From Monosporascus cannonballus (Eukaryota > Ascomycota > Sordariomycetes > Xylariales), in the NCBI GenBank assembly GCA_004154925.1, contig QJNS01000161.1, forward strand, positions 62,001-126,000: a stretch of DNA of 64,000 nt. The letters run 5' to 3'. A program made the translations under genes and the position numbers. Of this stretch, positions 21,915 through 34,764 are shown in pieces (positions within the stretch are counted from its first letter, which is position 1; each line of letters opens with the position of its first letter). Under the pieces are notes generated by a model. It was not told the DNA's origin. It did not search any database and saw only the letters and a program-made list of their open reading frames with translations.

Positions 21915-21994
21915 TACCTTTTTAATACCTTAAAGCATTTACGGTATTGATTATTATAACTCCTAAAGCTATAATTATTTATTTTACCTTTCCT

Positions 21995-24900
21995 TCGGCG
22001 ATTAAATTTGTTAATTAGTTAATTTTTTTAAAAAATTTTTCGTAAAGCGTTTTTTTGCTAATCGAAGGCTTCCGTAATATTTATTAATTCTAACTGTTTC
22101 CTGAAGTACCTAAAAGGCCCGCGCAATAAGGCCTTTGTTAAACTGTCGGTTAATATATTACCCGTAAACGTATAGTCTATTTTGAGTAAGTTTTTTTTTA
22201 CAACTTGTCGTAATTAATAATTATATATATCCATATACCGTAATTTCGTTATTAATAAGGTAATATTGCCGTTAATAAGCCGCATAATTTATTGGTTATC
22301 GTATTATATATTTAACGGTTTTATATTTAAGGTAATTTTTAATATTTTAATTAATTAAAAACTAAATAATGTTTTTTTACAACCTGTATAAGTGATAATA
22401 ATTTCGTTTTTATTATAAAAATAATTATTATATTTTATTTATTTGCTTATTATTTTATTACTTTTTCGAATAATTTTATAACGTAAATTTAGAAACTTTT
22501 TTAATCGATTATATTATTCGTAAAAAAAGCGTCGCTTAACGTATTAAATAAATCCTTATTCCCGAATTATAACGTTAATATTTTAGTTTTAATTAGGTAT
22601 AATATAATTCGGTCGGCAATTTTGTAATATACGTCGTTAAGGTTTAAGTTAAATCGGGATACCGTAATAAATATATCGAATTACGTATTAATTGTTATAA
22701 AAAATAAACCTGATTTTTTTAATATTTATTAATAAAAATTAAATAAGCTAAATCAGGATTTACTAATAACTTTATATTATTTATAGATATTTTTTAAAAA
22801 TTATTTAAACCTTTTTAAATATTAAATTAATTAATATATTTATAAAGTTAAATTAAGATAATCTAATTTTCTTATTAAATTTGTTTTTGATTATTTTAAT
22901 ATCGAAAAACAATTATAAATCCTTACCTCTTATTAGGGTGTACTGTTTTTCTATTTATTGAATTAATTAATTAACGAAATTTTAATTTTTTTTGCGATAT
23001 ATTGTAATAATATCGTTCATAAAAAAAATAAATACTCTTTAACGAATAAAATAATAAGGTTCGTAAAAAACGGGGTTAAATCCTAATTTTTTAAATATTT
23101 TAATAAATATTTTTTGTTATAATAAAAATAATTTCTTTAATCCATATAATACTTTCTTAATTAAGAAAATTTTATTATATTGCGAGTATTTTAAAGGCAT
23201 TTTTATATATATTTTGTAAAATAAATTAATATTTATAAAAATATTTATAACGTTATATTATTTAAACTTTAAGTCGAATTTAACTATATTAACGATTAAA
23301 ATTTAAAACGACTTTTTAATAAAAATAATTACGTATATATCGTTATAAATAATTTTAAGTTATTAAGTATTTCGTATAATAAGGTAAGCTTTGTACTTTT
23401 AAAATTAATTATATTTATTAAATTTATAAACATATACCCGTATATACCTTAAAATTTATTTCCTTTTAACAAAAAACTAATTAACGGTTTTCTAGAATTG
23501 CAGTTTCTTATGGCTTTATAAGTAAGTTTTTTCGGTTTTACGAAATATCTCCTTTAACGAATATATATTTAGCTTTTTATGGCCTTACGACAGTAACGGT
23601 AAATTATGTTTATGTACCCGGTCCTATAACATAAATACTTTTTTTATATGCTAAAATCCTATTATTTTTCCGATTAAGACAACGCGTATTTCGGATAATT
23701 AATTTTCTTAAATATCTGCAATTTATCGGCCAGTTATTATATGTAATTATAAAAAAAACTAAACGTTTTATATTATATATAATTTTCTTTATCTTATATT
23801 CGTTTCGTATAATATTTTCTTAATACGAAATATACGAAGAACTTACATTTATAACTCGTAAGGTACCTTCGTCTTTTACTATTACTCTAAGTTAAACAAT
23901 ATAAAAGGAACTTAAAATTAATTTTATTTTTTCCGTTAACGTAATAATTATAATAATTATTAGGGCAAACGTTAATAGCAGTAATAATCTAAAAAATGGA
24001 AATAATTCGAATATAGCGGTCGTATAAGAATAATTAATCCTTTACGAACAAACTTATTTTTCCTTATATTGTACGTATTTTATATTAATTGTTTTTGGAA
24101 TTATTTTTCTTATTTAGCCGATAACTAAAATATTTTACTTAAATCTTTATTTTTTATATATAAATTAAATAATTATCGTTTTAATTAGGTATTTTTACTT
24201 ATCGAAATAATTTTTGTAGCTTTTTGTTTATAATATACAAAAAATCGGTTTTTAAGTTTTTAATATTACTTAAAAAAGTGGCTTTTTTGTTAAATTGTAT
24301 ATTTCGAATAATAATAACCTTATTAATTAATAAGTTTTAAATTTCGTAAATATTCGTAATTTAGTAATTAACGAAATAATTAATTTACGTTTTAAGATTT
24401 AATTTTTAAAGTTTTTATTTTTTTATAGCGGTAATTGTCATAACGTAAGCTATATAGCCGTATATTTATAGATAAGTTTATTAAGGCTTTTAATTAAGTA
24501 CTATAACGCCGTCTTTATACGCTAGGTAAATATAATAAATCTCGTATAAGTTTAGCCAAACAAATACGGATTTAAAAATACGGTTATATAAATATATTAC
24601 CGTTTTAAAAATATATACGGTTAGAAATAAAGGTAATTTAGCGCTATTTCGCATTACAGTTATTTTTTTCTTAATTATACCTTTTAAATATTTTGCATTC
24701 CCGTTTTAAACCTGAGTATATAGTATTAAAAGTTTAAATTTAATAATAAAAAAATGCGATTAAAGCATATTTCGAAATTAATAATTTTTTAAAATTTCGT
24801 TATCGCATTCAACTACTTATAAAAAAACATTATTTTAATTTTTAAAATTTTTAAGAAATATCGAAACGTTATAATTAATATATTTTGCTTTTAATTCTTA

Positions 24901-27040
24901 AAGTAAATATCCCAAATAAAACCTAAATATCTGTCGGTAGCAAATTTAACGTATTTATATCCTTCAAAATCTTTTTCAAAATCTATAAAATCGATAACGA
25001 TTCTTTGTCTTAATTAGAATATTTTTTTGGCTCGCGGCGTATTAACTTTTTAATTTTCGTTTTGCCATATGCTTAGTATTTAATTATTATAAGACCCTTT
25101 AGGCGAATTCCTTTCGTATAAGATTATAATTAAACGATTATTTCGGGACCTAAATAGCTTAATTTCAAATACCATATAATATTGTTACCGGTCTGTAATA
25201 ATTTTGCTGTTCTTAAATTAACGTTTCGTTTATAAGTAATCAAAGTTATATAAAATATTATTACGTTAATATTTTCGATAACAAATTAATTAAATTTATT
25301 TATTAACGTAATAACTACTTAATTATATATATTTCGTATGCAATTATTAATTTCTTTATTATTTTACTAATACCTTTTTTTTAAACTGTCGAAATAATAT
25401 CAAATTACATACGAAATTTTCGTAATAGGTCATATCGTACAAATATAATACTTTCGTATCGCTAAAGTTTCGAAAACCTATATTAACTATTCCCTACCCC
25501 TTACTCGGAACGAAACTATTATCTGCGTATATCCCGTTACTTTATACGATAAGTTTAAAATTTAAAAATCTATTAATTAAGTTGAAAAAAATATAGTAAA
25601 TTTTAAATCCAAAATAATTAAATTTCTTAAAAAATAAACAAAATATTTATAGCGTTATATTAATCCGTAATCAAAAAACATACCAATATTGGTCGTACCT
25701 CTTTTAAAAATTAATTTATCTTTCATGTAATAAATCCTTCCATAATTTTCGATAAGCAATCGATTCTTTTCTTTAAAAACTAATCGGCGAAAATTCGTCC
25801 TTAAACATATATTACCACCTTATCGCTAAAACGGAAACCTTTTAAGATTTTCCTAAAAAATATATAATAACAATTAAATAATATATAATAATTAATTAAA
25901 TACGTTTTATACCGAATACCTTATATATCTAATTTTTAACGCTTTCGCTTATTACAGTTTTAGTCCGTATAAAAACCTTTACGGTTACTTTATTTTAACT
26001 TACGGCTTAAAATCTTTTTTCGCGATTAAAAGTTAATATTTTTAAGATTTTCCTAATTAAAATTATCTTAATTAAGAAAATCTCCAAATCTCTCGTAAAA
26101 TGTTAAAAACATTACCTTAATATTTTATAATATAAATATAGGATAAACTATAACCCAATAATCCAAAAAAATTAATTACCGCTTTCTAGAAACTAATCGT
26201 ACCGTTATCGATCTCGGCTTTTTTTATTATCTGGAAAGTACTAATTTATATCCCAACTATCAAGGCTAATATTATATATAAATCGTTAACCCATATAATC
26301 GTCGTTTTCATTTCTGGAATATTATATCGCTATTTTAAAATTATAATCTTTTACTACTTTATGATTTATTCGTTTAAGTTTTTGCTAAATTTCGAAATTT
26401 ATTTTAATATTTTGCAATACTTTTGTTAAATATTAATCAAAAGTTTATTATCGTACACCTTGCCGGATTCGCCCAAGCTAACATATTACTTTCGTAAATT
26501 CTTTCCTGGAAAAAGGCTAATTTTTTTGGTCGCTAAAAATACCGACTTTAAAACCTATTTCGTAAAGTCGTTAATATTCTTATAAAAAGTATCGTATTTC
26601 CGATTTTTGTAAATATATGCCGTAAAGTACTGATTATAGGTTTGTTTGCCTTCGATCGTTATCTCAAAAGTATTCGTTAGGTAATTAATATAATCGATTT
26701 TTTTGGTAATTCCTTCAGAAAATATAAATATGGATGAAAAATCGCTTAAAGTATTAATTCGTATCGTATAGCGGATTTGTTTCTTTAGATAAAAAGCTAT
26801 ATTAAGTTCTATAGGTTTAACAAATTTTTAAAGGTTCTAATTAAGATCAATATAATCCCAAATATCGAACGTATATGCTCTAAATTGGAATTCGTCTTTA
26901 AAACTATTTGAATCCTTAGGTCCCTTATAAATAACAAACAACGTTAATAATACGGTTATTATTATTATTATTAACGTATTTCGATAATTATAATTAATAT
27001 ACAATCGATATCGTTTAAAATACAACTAATAAATTAATAT
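21995..27040 (-). pseudogene. Copia-2 gag-pol relic
   Basis: On the minus strand the reverse transcriptase is clear at about 23220-22960: IYIKMPLKYSQYNKIFLIKK, then VLYGLKKLFLL.Q and LGFNPVFYEPYYFI. The catalytic box reads FFMNDII where FYVDDI is expected, so an Asp is lost. RNase H should follow towards 22300. The gag start is visible at 27025-26837 (KGPKDSNSFKDEFQFRAYTF). Integrase should lie between but I cannot mark its residues. Stops by G-to-A change (Trp to TAG or TAA) are very frequent, so this is an old, thoroughly RIP-treated copy. Confidence 0.75.
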
Positions 27041-27071
27041 ATACTTTAATTAAGCGAATAAAACTTTTAAT

Positions 27072-27234
27072 TATCAGATATAAGAGATATTAGTTATATA
27101 TCTATTAATAATTAGTTGCAGGTATTCTAAAACGCGTACTGCATTTTAAGGTGATCTAATCCCGGAACATATATGTTCCGATCAGAGGGAATCTTCCGTA
27201 TATAGGGTGCTAGAGCACCTCCTGCTAGCCGACA
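27072..27234 (-). repeat. 5' LTR of Copia-2
   Basis: 163 bp, TATCAGATATAAGAG ... GCTAGCCGACA. It keeps GGAACATATATGTTCC and GGTGCTAGAGCACC. GTTAT follows. Confidence 0.93.
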
Positions 27235-28494
27235 GTTATTGCCTGCTTCGGAGTTCCCTGTTATTCAAAAAAATCAAAGTCCAATATCGAATATTATTAA
27301 TCGTTATCGATTATCTGAACCTAAGTATAAAAGCAAGATTAACAATAAGCCACCTTTAAGTAATCTTATTAGTTTCCCAAAGCCGCCCACAAATATAACC
27401 AGAGGACGGATACCGGAAATACCGGAAATTATTATTAAAATACCTAAAGGACGACAGGTTTAACCTACTTAAATTTTGTCACAGATTTTTACTAGGCTTG
27501 TAATATCTACCCCTGAAATTATATTTTTGGAATCCCTTAATTAGAATAAATACGAACTCTCGATAAATATTATGTCTAAGCTTATTTTTTTATGGTATTG
27601 CTGGATATATCCGCTTTCCTAAATCTTCGTTTTTCTAATATTGCGGTTATCAACTAACTTAAAAGAAATTGGCAAACTATATCGAAAATATAAGTTTATA
27701 AAGGCAGAAATAATTAATAAATTGCCTTATTAAACAAATAGCTCTTTTATAAAGAATTAAGTCAAAATTATCCTTAAAGGCGTTACTATTTAGGATAAGG
27801 CAGCTAAAAGCATTTTTAAAACCTTTAAACTGTAAAACCTAAAACAGGTACGGATTATTAAGGATTAATTAAGGATATTAACAAAATAAACTTAACGCAA
27901 TATATCTAATTAAATCTATAAATACTATTTAAAACATACTACTAAGGTTCGCGATATTATTAAAGAAATCAAACTCAAAAATAAAATTACAAATAAAGAT
28001 AAATATACCGAAAACTTATTAAAAGAACTTTTAGCCAGCTATTTCGAAAACTTTTTTAATAATTTATCTATAAAACTTAAGAATTTATATATATCGCCTT
28101 ATAATACCGCCGTAATATTAATTAAAAATTAAGCTTTTAATAAAGCTGGGCTAATTAGATATAAAGAGCAAAGATAATTATTAAATGCGGTTCGCTTTGA
28201 TTTTTATTAAATAAAAAAGGTACGATAATAAGAATTTAGGCCTACTTAATAAAATAATCCTAGATTTAAGTTTTTTTATCGGTAAAACCTAATTAGATAT
28301 CGAAAATTATTAATATTTTGCAAAAGTTATAAAATTATCTAATTATCGTAATATTATATACCTTTAGGCCAAAAACCGCCTTAAGCACAATATAATAATA
28401 CTAACTTATTAATTAATACAATAAGTTTTCAGCCGGACGATTTGTAACGAACCTGTCTTATTAATTAATACAATAAGTTTTCAGCCGGACGATT
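27235..28494 (+). pseudogene. G2 host element, second segment (gag-like ORF)
   Basis: The plus frame 27239-27463 reads PASEFPVIQKNQSPISNII, then SEPKYKSKINNKPPLSN and a Pro/Ile-rich repeat PEIPEIIIKIPKGRQV. It continues with Trp-to-stop changes, with IKEIKLKNKITNKDKYTENL and KELLASYFENFFNNLSIKLK near 27960-28080. This looks like a gag-type, low-complexity region rather than an enzyme. It ends at the G3 insertion, whose target duplicate CGATT is at 28490-28494. Confidence 0.45.
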
Positions 28495-28508
28495 TGTAAC
28501 AAACCTGT
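28405..28508 (+). repeat. 52 bp tandem duplication across the G3 left border
   Basis: Units 28405-28456 and 28457-28508 (CTTATTAATTAATACAATAA ... GGACGATTTGTAAC) differ by one G/A. Each holds 38 bp of target DNA and the first 14 bp of the G3 LTR, so the duplication arose after insertion. Confidence 0.9.
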
Positions 28509-28916
28509 CATACATCCACCTGGAGATATGAGCAATATCCGAAAAGGGTTTTGATTTGCAGGTAACAATAGGGCGAAAAATGATTCAATATGTCCGTTAA
28601 AAAGATTTCAAGGTATTCCTTTTTTAATTAAAGAACGGTACAGTTACCTCTGGTTAAAAGCTTAAATTAATAACTAAGGAGCGAAAAATTAAGTAGGTGC
28701 TATTTATATAAGAACCCGTACTCTTATACTCTTTTCGTCCTTCATAATTTTCGTACTGTTTTTTCCTGTTTTCTGGAGTATCTCTGGTGGTCTCTGGAAT
28801 ATCTCTGGATGGTCTCTGTTATTTCCGTAAAGATTATTAAGTGGGGCCGAAATTTACCCACCAGACCTTGGGTCCTGGGTCTTTTTTCTGGCCGGGGGTC
28901 TTCTTAATCCGTAACA
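28495..28916 (-). repeat. 3' LTR of G3
   Basis: 422 bp, on the plus strand TGTAACAAACCTG ... AATCCGTAACA. It ends against a purine tract on the minus strand (28917-28932, GAAGGGAGGAGGATAA). Confidence 0.95.
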
Positions 28917-28990
28917 TTATCCTCCTCCCTTCAGGATCTTTGTCCCAAAGATAAATAGGTTAGTCTCCCTACTTGTTAATTGGTCTTTCT
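28680..28990 (+). repeat. Left arm of the G3 fold-back
   Basis: About 310 bp: inner half of the 3' LTR, the purine tract and about 75 bp of interior. It matches the reverse complement of 29165-29476 with few, mostly RIP-type, differences. Confidence 0.9.
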
Positions 28991-29023
28991 CATTTTTTTC
29001 TGGATTCCAATTGATTCGTTACC

Positions 29024-29182
29024 ATGTCAGGTCCTCCACGAAAACGGCTTAAAACTTCCACCGACAGTCGGAAAGACCTAGTGTCGTCCATCATCGATTT
29101 TGGATACTTAGTTATGCCGTGTAAACGTTGTGAGGATTTGGGTTTGGAGTGTAAAATGATTGAAGGAAGAAAGACCAATTAA
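29024..29182 (+). pseudogene. Antisense zinc-cluster-like ORF of G3, truncated
   Basis: Opposite in sense to G3, starting 107 bp inside the 3' LTR at ATG 29024. The 52 residues begin MSGPPRKRLKTSTDSRKD, a basic leader, and contain MPCKRCEDLGLECKMIEG, that is C-x2-C-x6-C, the first half of a Zn(II)2Cys6-like pattern. The second half is missing because the fold-back arm begins at 29165 and brings a stop. The related ORF in G1 (10600-10010, minus) has the following C-x2-C and a coiled coil. The position, antisense to pol just inside the 3' LTR, is the same. It resembles small Cys-cluster proteins often predicted in fungal genomes; the function is unknown to me. Confidence 0.6.
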
Positions 29183-29476
29183 TAAGTAGGGAGACTAACC
29201 TATTTATCTTTGGGACAAAGATCCTGAGGGGAGGAGGATAGTGTTACGGATTAAGAAGACCCCCGGCCAGAAAAGAGACCCAGGACCCAAGGTCTGGTGG
29301 GTAAACTTCGGCCCCACTTAATGATCTTTGCGGAGATAACAGAGATTATCCAGAGATACTCCAGAGACCACCAGAGATACTCCAGAAGATAGGAAGAGAT
29401 AGCACGAAGGTTATAAAGGACGAAAAAAGTATAAGAGTACGGGTTCCTATGTAGATAGCACCTACTTAGTTTGAAA
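29165..29476 (-). repeat. Right arm of the G3 fold-back (extra partial LTR, inverted)
   Basis: Interior sequence, purine tract (about 29225-29241) and the first about 235 bp of an LTR starting TGTTACGG at 29242, all inverted relative to 28680-28990. Its far end is fused directly to the broken integrase. Confidence 0.9.
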
Positions 29477-32160
29477 AAGCTGGTGCCGAATTTTGAAGTG
29501 AATAGCGTGTCTCGGTCTGAAACGATCTTTTCAGGTATCCCATGCTTGTCAAGGTATTGTCTGATAAAGGCGTAGGCCAATTGTTCTGCCGTTGCATTTC
29601 CTTTAAAAAGTAGGAAGTACCCATATTTGGTAAGTCTGTTAATAATCACCCATACTCCGTCATATTCGACTCCAGTGACTGGGTCTTTAGATGGAGGTAA
29701 GCTAATAATGAAGTCCCAAGTTATGGTGTTCCATGCCTTGTCAGGAATGTCGGTAGGTTGTAATAGCCCGTAGGGCTTATGGCGTACTGCCTTAGCCTTA
29801 TTGCAAACGTTATAATCCTTAATTACCTTTTTAATAATGCGACGTAATTCCGGAAAATCGTATTATTCTTATAGTCGTCGGGTAATTTTGAAAATCCCTT
29901 GGTATCCGTATAACGGGTTTTTATGGAATTCTTTTACGAATTGTTCCTGTTAATCTTTGGGAACGTAAATCTTGCCGTAGTACAGTAACTGATCTTTTGG
30001 CTGTTCTTTCAGTTGCTGAATTTCTTCCTGTTTTTCTGTATCGTAGGAATTCCGGAACCGTATTAAGAATTCGGTAATTAGTTTCTTTATTATTTTACAC
30101 AATTATACAGTTCCGTTCTTATTATATTATAATATCTGCATGCTTTTTTTAGGAATCTTGGAGTCGTAATCGCCTCTACGATTAAAAATATCCGCTTGGA
30201 TATTTTTTTTTCCCTTAATATAATATATCTTAAAATTAAATCTGGATAAAAAAATCCACCATCTTTCATATCGTTTATTTAATTTTTGGGCTTTCATAAA
30301 TCGCGTAAAATTCTTATGATTAAAGTAAATATCGAAAGGTTCTTTTATTCCGCTAAGGAAAAGTTCCCATTTTTTAAAAGCATTAATAATTACCAATAAC
30401 TTTTTGTCGTAAATTTGGTATCTAAATTCTGTATCTCGGAATGCTTTTAAGTAATATGCCACTGGATACTATTTGCCGTTACCTTTTTGCTATTCCAAAA
30501 CTGCACCCAAGGCATACTCTAAAGTATTTATTTTTAATCGTTTCATTTTATCTGGATTTGGTATCTTTACGATAAGTCCGCTAATAATTACCTCTTTCAA
30601 TTCCTAAAACGCTTTTTTTATTTCCTTTAAAAGTTCGAATTCTTTCCCAACATATTCCTTGGTAATAAGTTTCGTTAAAGGCCTAATTATATCTCCATAT
30701 CCCTTAATTAGGCTACATACGTAACTTATAAATCCTAAGATTTATCGAATATTTATAACGGTCGCCTTATTAAGGACGGGCCAGTCTTTAACTACTTCTA
30801 ACTTGGAACGTTAAATTTGAATTTATTGTAATATAAAAGTAAATCCCAAAAAATCCAATTTCTAGATATGCCATACGTTTTTGGTAAGGTTAATTCGAAT
30901 ATTAATTTCGTCCAGAATTTTAAGCACTTAAGCGATATGCTTTTTGTGTTTTTCTAAAGTTTCAAAATAAATAAGGATATCGTCGAGATAGACAAACACG
31001 AATTTGTTCAAGAATTATCGGAAAATGGTTATTACCAAGCTTTAAAAACTAACGGGAGCGTTAATAAATCCCATAGGTATTATTCTGTATTCGTAAAGTC
31101 CATATATTGTCCTAAATGCCGTTTTCCATTTTTTTCCTTTGGCCATTTTGATGTGATAATAATTATCACGAAAATTAAGCGCCGTAAACTATTTAACTTT
31201 ACTGGCATTTTCCTTTAGGGTATTTATAAAAGTTAAAAGATATCCATTTTTGATCGTAATATTATTTAATTATTTATAATCGATTACTTTTCGGTAAATA
31301 AGGTTTTCGTCCTTATTAATTCTTTATTTGCCATCCTTAGTTTTTAATACCATAAGGATTAGATATCCGGGGGGAAAATTAAAAGGTTAAATATATTCTT
31401 TTTTCAAATCAAATTATATACTTTTCCACAAGGCCTTTAATTTTTCGGGATTCATATAGTAAATCTTATGAAATTTAGGATAATATCCTTTTTTAATAGG
31501 TATCCGGTAATCCCATTAACCGTATAACGGTAGTTCGTAATCCTTTTTGTCCTTAAATAATTTTTTAAATCCTTGATATTCCGGAGGTACTATAAAGATC
31601 TAATCAGGAACCCGTACTTCCTTAATAACATAACAAATTTCTTAATTTTTTTCTGGCATTTTGTCCCAGAAAAATGTTCGTTTTTTCCAATTAATCCGTA
31701 AGTTATTAAAATAGAGCCAAGGCATTCCTAGGATGATATTATGTCCGGAGATATCGGCGATGTCCAACAAAATGTATTTTTGATATCCCTAAATTTATAC
31801 GGGGAATTCTTTCGTTTCTCGAAAAACTCGTCCTTTTTTATACGTAAACAAATTACTATCTACCGTACGCAACTTATAAAACTTTAACTTGTATTTCCAG
31901 GGAATCTAATATTTTTCTGCCGTTACGGGAGAAATAAAATTGCTTTTTACTCCGGAAATAATTATGGCCTTAAATATTTTGCCTTTATATCGGAAAAAGA
32001 TCTTAATCTGGCTGCGCGTTCTTTTCGTTATTTCGCATAAGGTCTTATCGGTTAAGGCTTTTCGATATTTTACTTTCGAGGGCCTCTGTAATTTTTTAAT
32101 TTTTGATGCTTTCCGGTTTGAACGAATCTTTATTCGCGAACTTTTTTAATAACATATTTG
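29477..32160 (-). pseudogene. G3 pol relic: protease, RT, RNase H, truncated integrase
   Basis: Read right to left. A protease-type site AIIISGVKSNFISPV lies near 31930-31975. Reverse transcriptase has FVFVYLDDILIYFETL at about 30960-31010, with the YLDD catalytic box intact. RNase H is an open frame at 30462-30127 (DKKLLVIINAFKKWELFLSG, FNHKNFTRFMKAQKLN). Integrase shows CNKAKAVRHKPYGLLQP, ITWDFIISLPPSKDP and IINRLTKYGYFL, then DKHGIPEKIVSDRDTLFTS, and breaks at FFKL, before the catalytic Glu. The rest of integrase is deleted. Stops are scattered but fewer than in G1, G4 and G5. Confidence 0.85.
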
Positions 32161-32879
32161 GTGCATTAGTCGTTTTTATACCGAAATCATATTTTTTTAC
32201 CGTATTTACATTAAGGCTTTAAAGTCGGGCCTTTTTTCTAGCTTACCCTTTTATTTTGCTTTTCCCGAATTATAGGATTAACGAAAGGAATTTCCGAAAA
32301 AGATGTTCCCATATTTAGGAGCTCGTATTAAATGCAAAGTATTAGAAAATAATATAAATATCCTTGCGATATGGCCTTCCGACTCCGTTTTAATTCGGGG
32401 TATAAGTAATAAGACTTAGGGTATTTTAACCATTAGGGAATTTTAATATATCGGCATTTATCGTTTAATTCGATAAAAGTCTTATTATTCCACCCGGGCC
32501 AAAAGTTATTATTTTTTTGGCTTTAAAATAAATAAAATAATTATCCTAATAGCAAGTAATAAAATGTAATAATTCATAAAGGTTTATCGATAGTATTTTT
32601 CTGTAAATAATATATTCTGGAAACTTGTAAAATTCTGGGAATAATTATCCATAACTGTTAATATTTGGTCGAAGTTAACCGTTTTTTATATGTATTTTAT
32701 ACTTCTGGGAATTAAGATGGTATTAATATCCTAATTTTATGGCTATCCTGGAAACCGTCTATCCGGGATGGTATTTGCAGGTTTTAACCTTAAAATTTTG
32801 GTAAATAAAATAATCCTCGTATTCTGGATTATCGTTTTAAATCTAAATAATTATAACAATAATAAATTCTGGTTAGAAA

Positions 32880-34135
32880 AAAATCGTATTAACTTTTTTT
32901 TCTTTTTTTTCTGCCTTATTATCGGTTTTTTGTTTAGCCGCTTTAATTTTCTTCTGGGATTAAGGAATCCCTCCTTTCTTAAAGTCCCTTTTAACGGGGG
33001 AACGATATTCGCTTTTGAAATGCCCCTTTTTGCCATAATTAAAACACTTTACTTTGGACTTATTTTTCTTGGGCTTTTTCGAAACGGAATTCATTTTTTT
33101 CTAAGGCTTGCCCTTATCCTTTTTGGTTCGGTTACTAAAGCTCTTGTCGTTATTTTATCTATCGGTCCTCTTTTTCTTAAGGTACCGATCAAAAATACGT
33201 CGGTCGGCGATAATAACCTTATCGGTATATTCCGTAAAGGATTTATTTTTTAATTCCTTAAATATCTCGTTTTTAATTAAGGGTTTCAAGTTATCATAAT
33301 AAGGATAAAACAATACGTTTTCGGGCAAATTTAAAATAACAGCTAAACAGTTAAATTTAATTGTATATTCGGCGGTTAACTTAACCTATTAGAAAAGATG
33401 AAATTGTTTAACAATATCTTATTCTTTATTAGGGTTGCCGAACAAGACGCGTATTTTTTCTTTAAAATTCCCATAATTGCTAAAGATATAATTAGTAAGA
33501 TCCGAAAATTTTTCTGGGTATTTTTCGAAATAATCCGTTAGGATAGGTTCGAACTATTAGCGTATTTATTTAATTAAGAGCTAAAAAATAGCTATTACTT
33601 TCTGATAATTTTCCGTCAGAGAATTTTCATAAAACTTAAGGTAAAGCCTGGCCTGAACCAAAAATCCATCAGGGTCCTCCGATCCGTCATAAGGCTTAGG
33701 GGAAGTTGGCTTATAACCTTTAACGTCTGGCATTCTATAATAACCAAGAGGGGGAATAATTCCTTCTCGTATCCGATTTGCGCCGAACAATAGCAAAATC
33801 GAGGTTCTTACTTACGTTCGCCTTAAGTCCAGTAAAGAAGGTCGGTAACTAGCCCCTTGGCTTCGCCCCCTGGGGGAGCCAAACTGAGGAAAAACTGGTT
33901 TTTTTCCTTTTAGTTGTACATTTTCTTCTTTTAGGGTTTGGACTTCTGCTTTTAGAGCGCCTAATTTTTCTTTTGCAGGGGATCTTTGATTTCCTGCCCC
34001 ATATTTTTCTTCTCTTTCCTTAACCTCTTTCCGCTCCGGTTCCTGGATTTTAATGGTGTCCTGGGGAGTTAGGGAAGGTTGCTGCTAAGGCTGGGAAGAA
34101 GGACCTCCTTAAAATTGCGTTATAAAGGGAGCCAT
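32880..34135 (-). pseudogene. G3 gag relic
   Basis: A start codon is present at 34135-34133 (MAPFITQF). A coiled coil follows (LGALKAEVQTLKEENVQLKG, about 33990-33920), then the capsid-like frame 33796-33581 with KPTSPKPYDGSEDPDGFLVQ and ARLYLKFYENSL. A zinc knuckle CFNYGKKGHFKSEY is at 33005-33046, with two Cys changed to Tyr by G-to-A. This is the usual order for gypsy gag. The plus-strand Phe-rich ORFs here are shadows. Confidence 0.8.
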
Positions 34136-34342
34136 ATTATTAATTAGTTAAAAAACTTCCTTAATAGGGGGTAAATCATTAAGTTTTGTTAATAACATTT
34201 TACTGGCCAATAACGGGGATCGTATATGCTATTTATCTTTTAAATATCGTCCTATGCTATTATTTACACTAAGTTCAAAAAAGCTTATATCCTAATTAAG
34301 CGGTAAATTATTTGTCGGTTATTAATTAAGGAGTTATTAAAA

Positions 34343-34764
34343 TGTAACGAACCTGTTATACATTTATCTGGAGGTATAAGCAATATCCGAAAAAGGTCTT
34401 GATTTGCAGGTAATAATAGGGCGAAAAATGATTTAATATGTCCGTTAAGGAAATTTCAAAATATTCCTCTTTTAATTAGAGAACGGTATAGTTACCTTTG
34501 GCTAAAAACTTAAATTAATAGCTAAGGAGCGAAAAACTAAGTAAGTGCTATTTATATAAGAACCCGTATTTTTATACTTTTTTCGTCCTTTATAACCTTC
34601 GTGCTATCTTTTCCTATCTTCTAGAGTATCTCTGGTGGTCTTTGGATTATCTCTAGATGGTCTCTGTTATCTCCGTAGAGACCATTAAGTGGGGCCGAAG
34701 TTTACCTACCAGACCTTGGGTCCTGGGTCTTTTTTCTGGCCGGGGGTCTTCTTAATCCGTAACA
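34343..34764 (-). repeat. 5' LTR of G3
   Basis: 422 bp, TGTAACGAACCTG ... CCGTAACA, followed by the CGATT duplicate at 34765-34769. Confidence 0.95.

Larger units (their letters stand above)
21752..27234 (-). mobile_element. Ty1/copia element (Copia-2), minus strand, complete
   Basis: 5.5 kb with 163 bp LTRs and perfect GTTAT duplications (21747-21751, 27235-27239). The minus-strand interior has copia features, but every domain is heavily mutated. A well-preserved solo LTR of the same family is at 61457-61620. It is inserted into the plus-strand G2 host. Confidence 0.93.
28495..34764 (-). mobile_element. Ty3/gypsy element (G3), minus strand, with internal fold-back deletion
   Basis: 6.27 kb, 422 bp LTRs, CGATT duplications (28490-28494, 34765-34769). 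The minus strand carries gag with coiled coil and zinc knuckle, protease, RT, RNase H and integrase. Integrase stops in mid-domain at about 29476, where an inverted copy of the element's own 3' end is joined. It is less decayed than its neighbours, so it is a younger insertion or was less exposed to RIP. It interrupts the G2 host. Confidence 0.93.

Noticed and set aside
28990..29178. Minus-strand ORF in the fold-back centre
   Set aside because: It is the complement of the MSGPPRKRLKT ORF, which has an ATG and the conserved cysteines.
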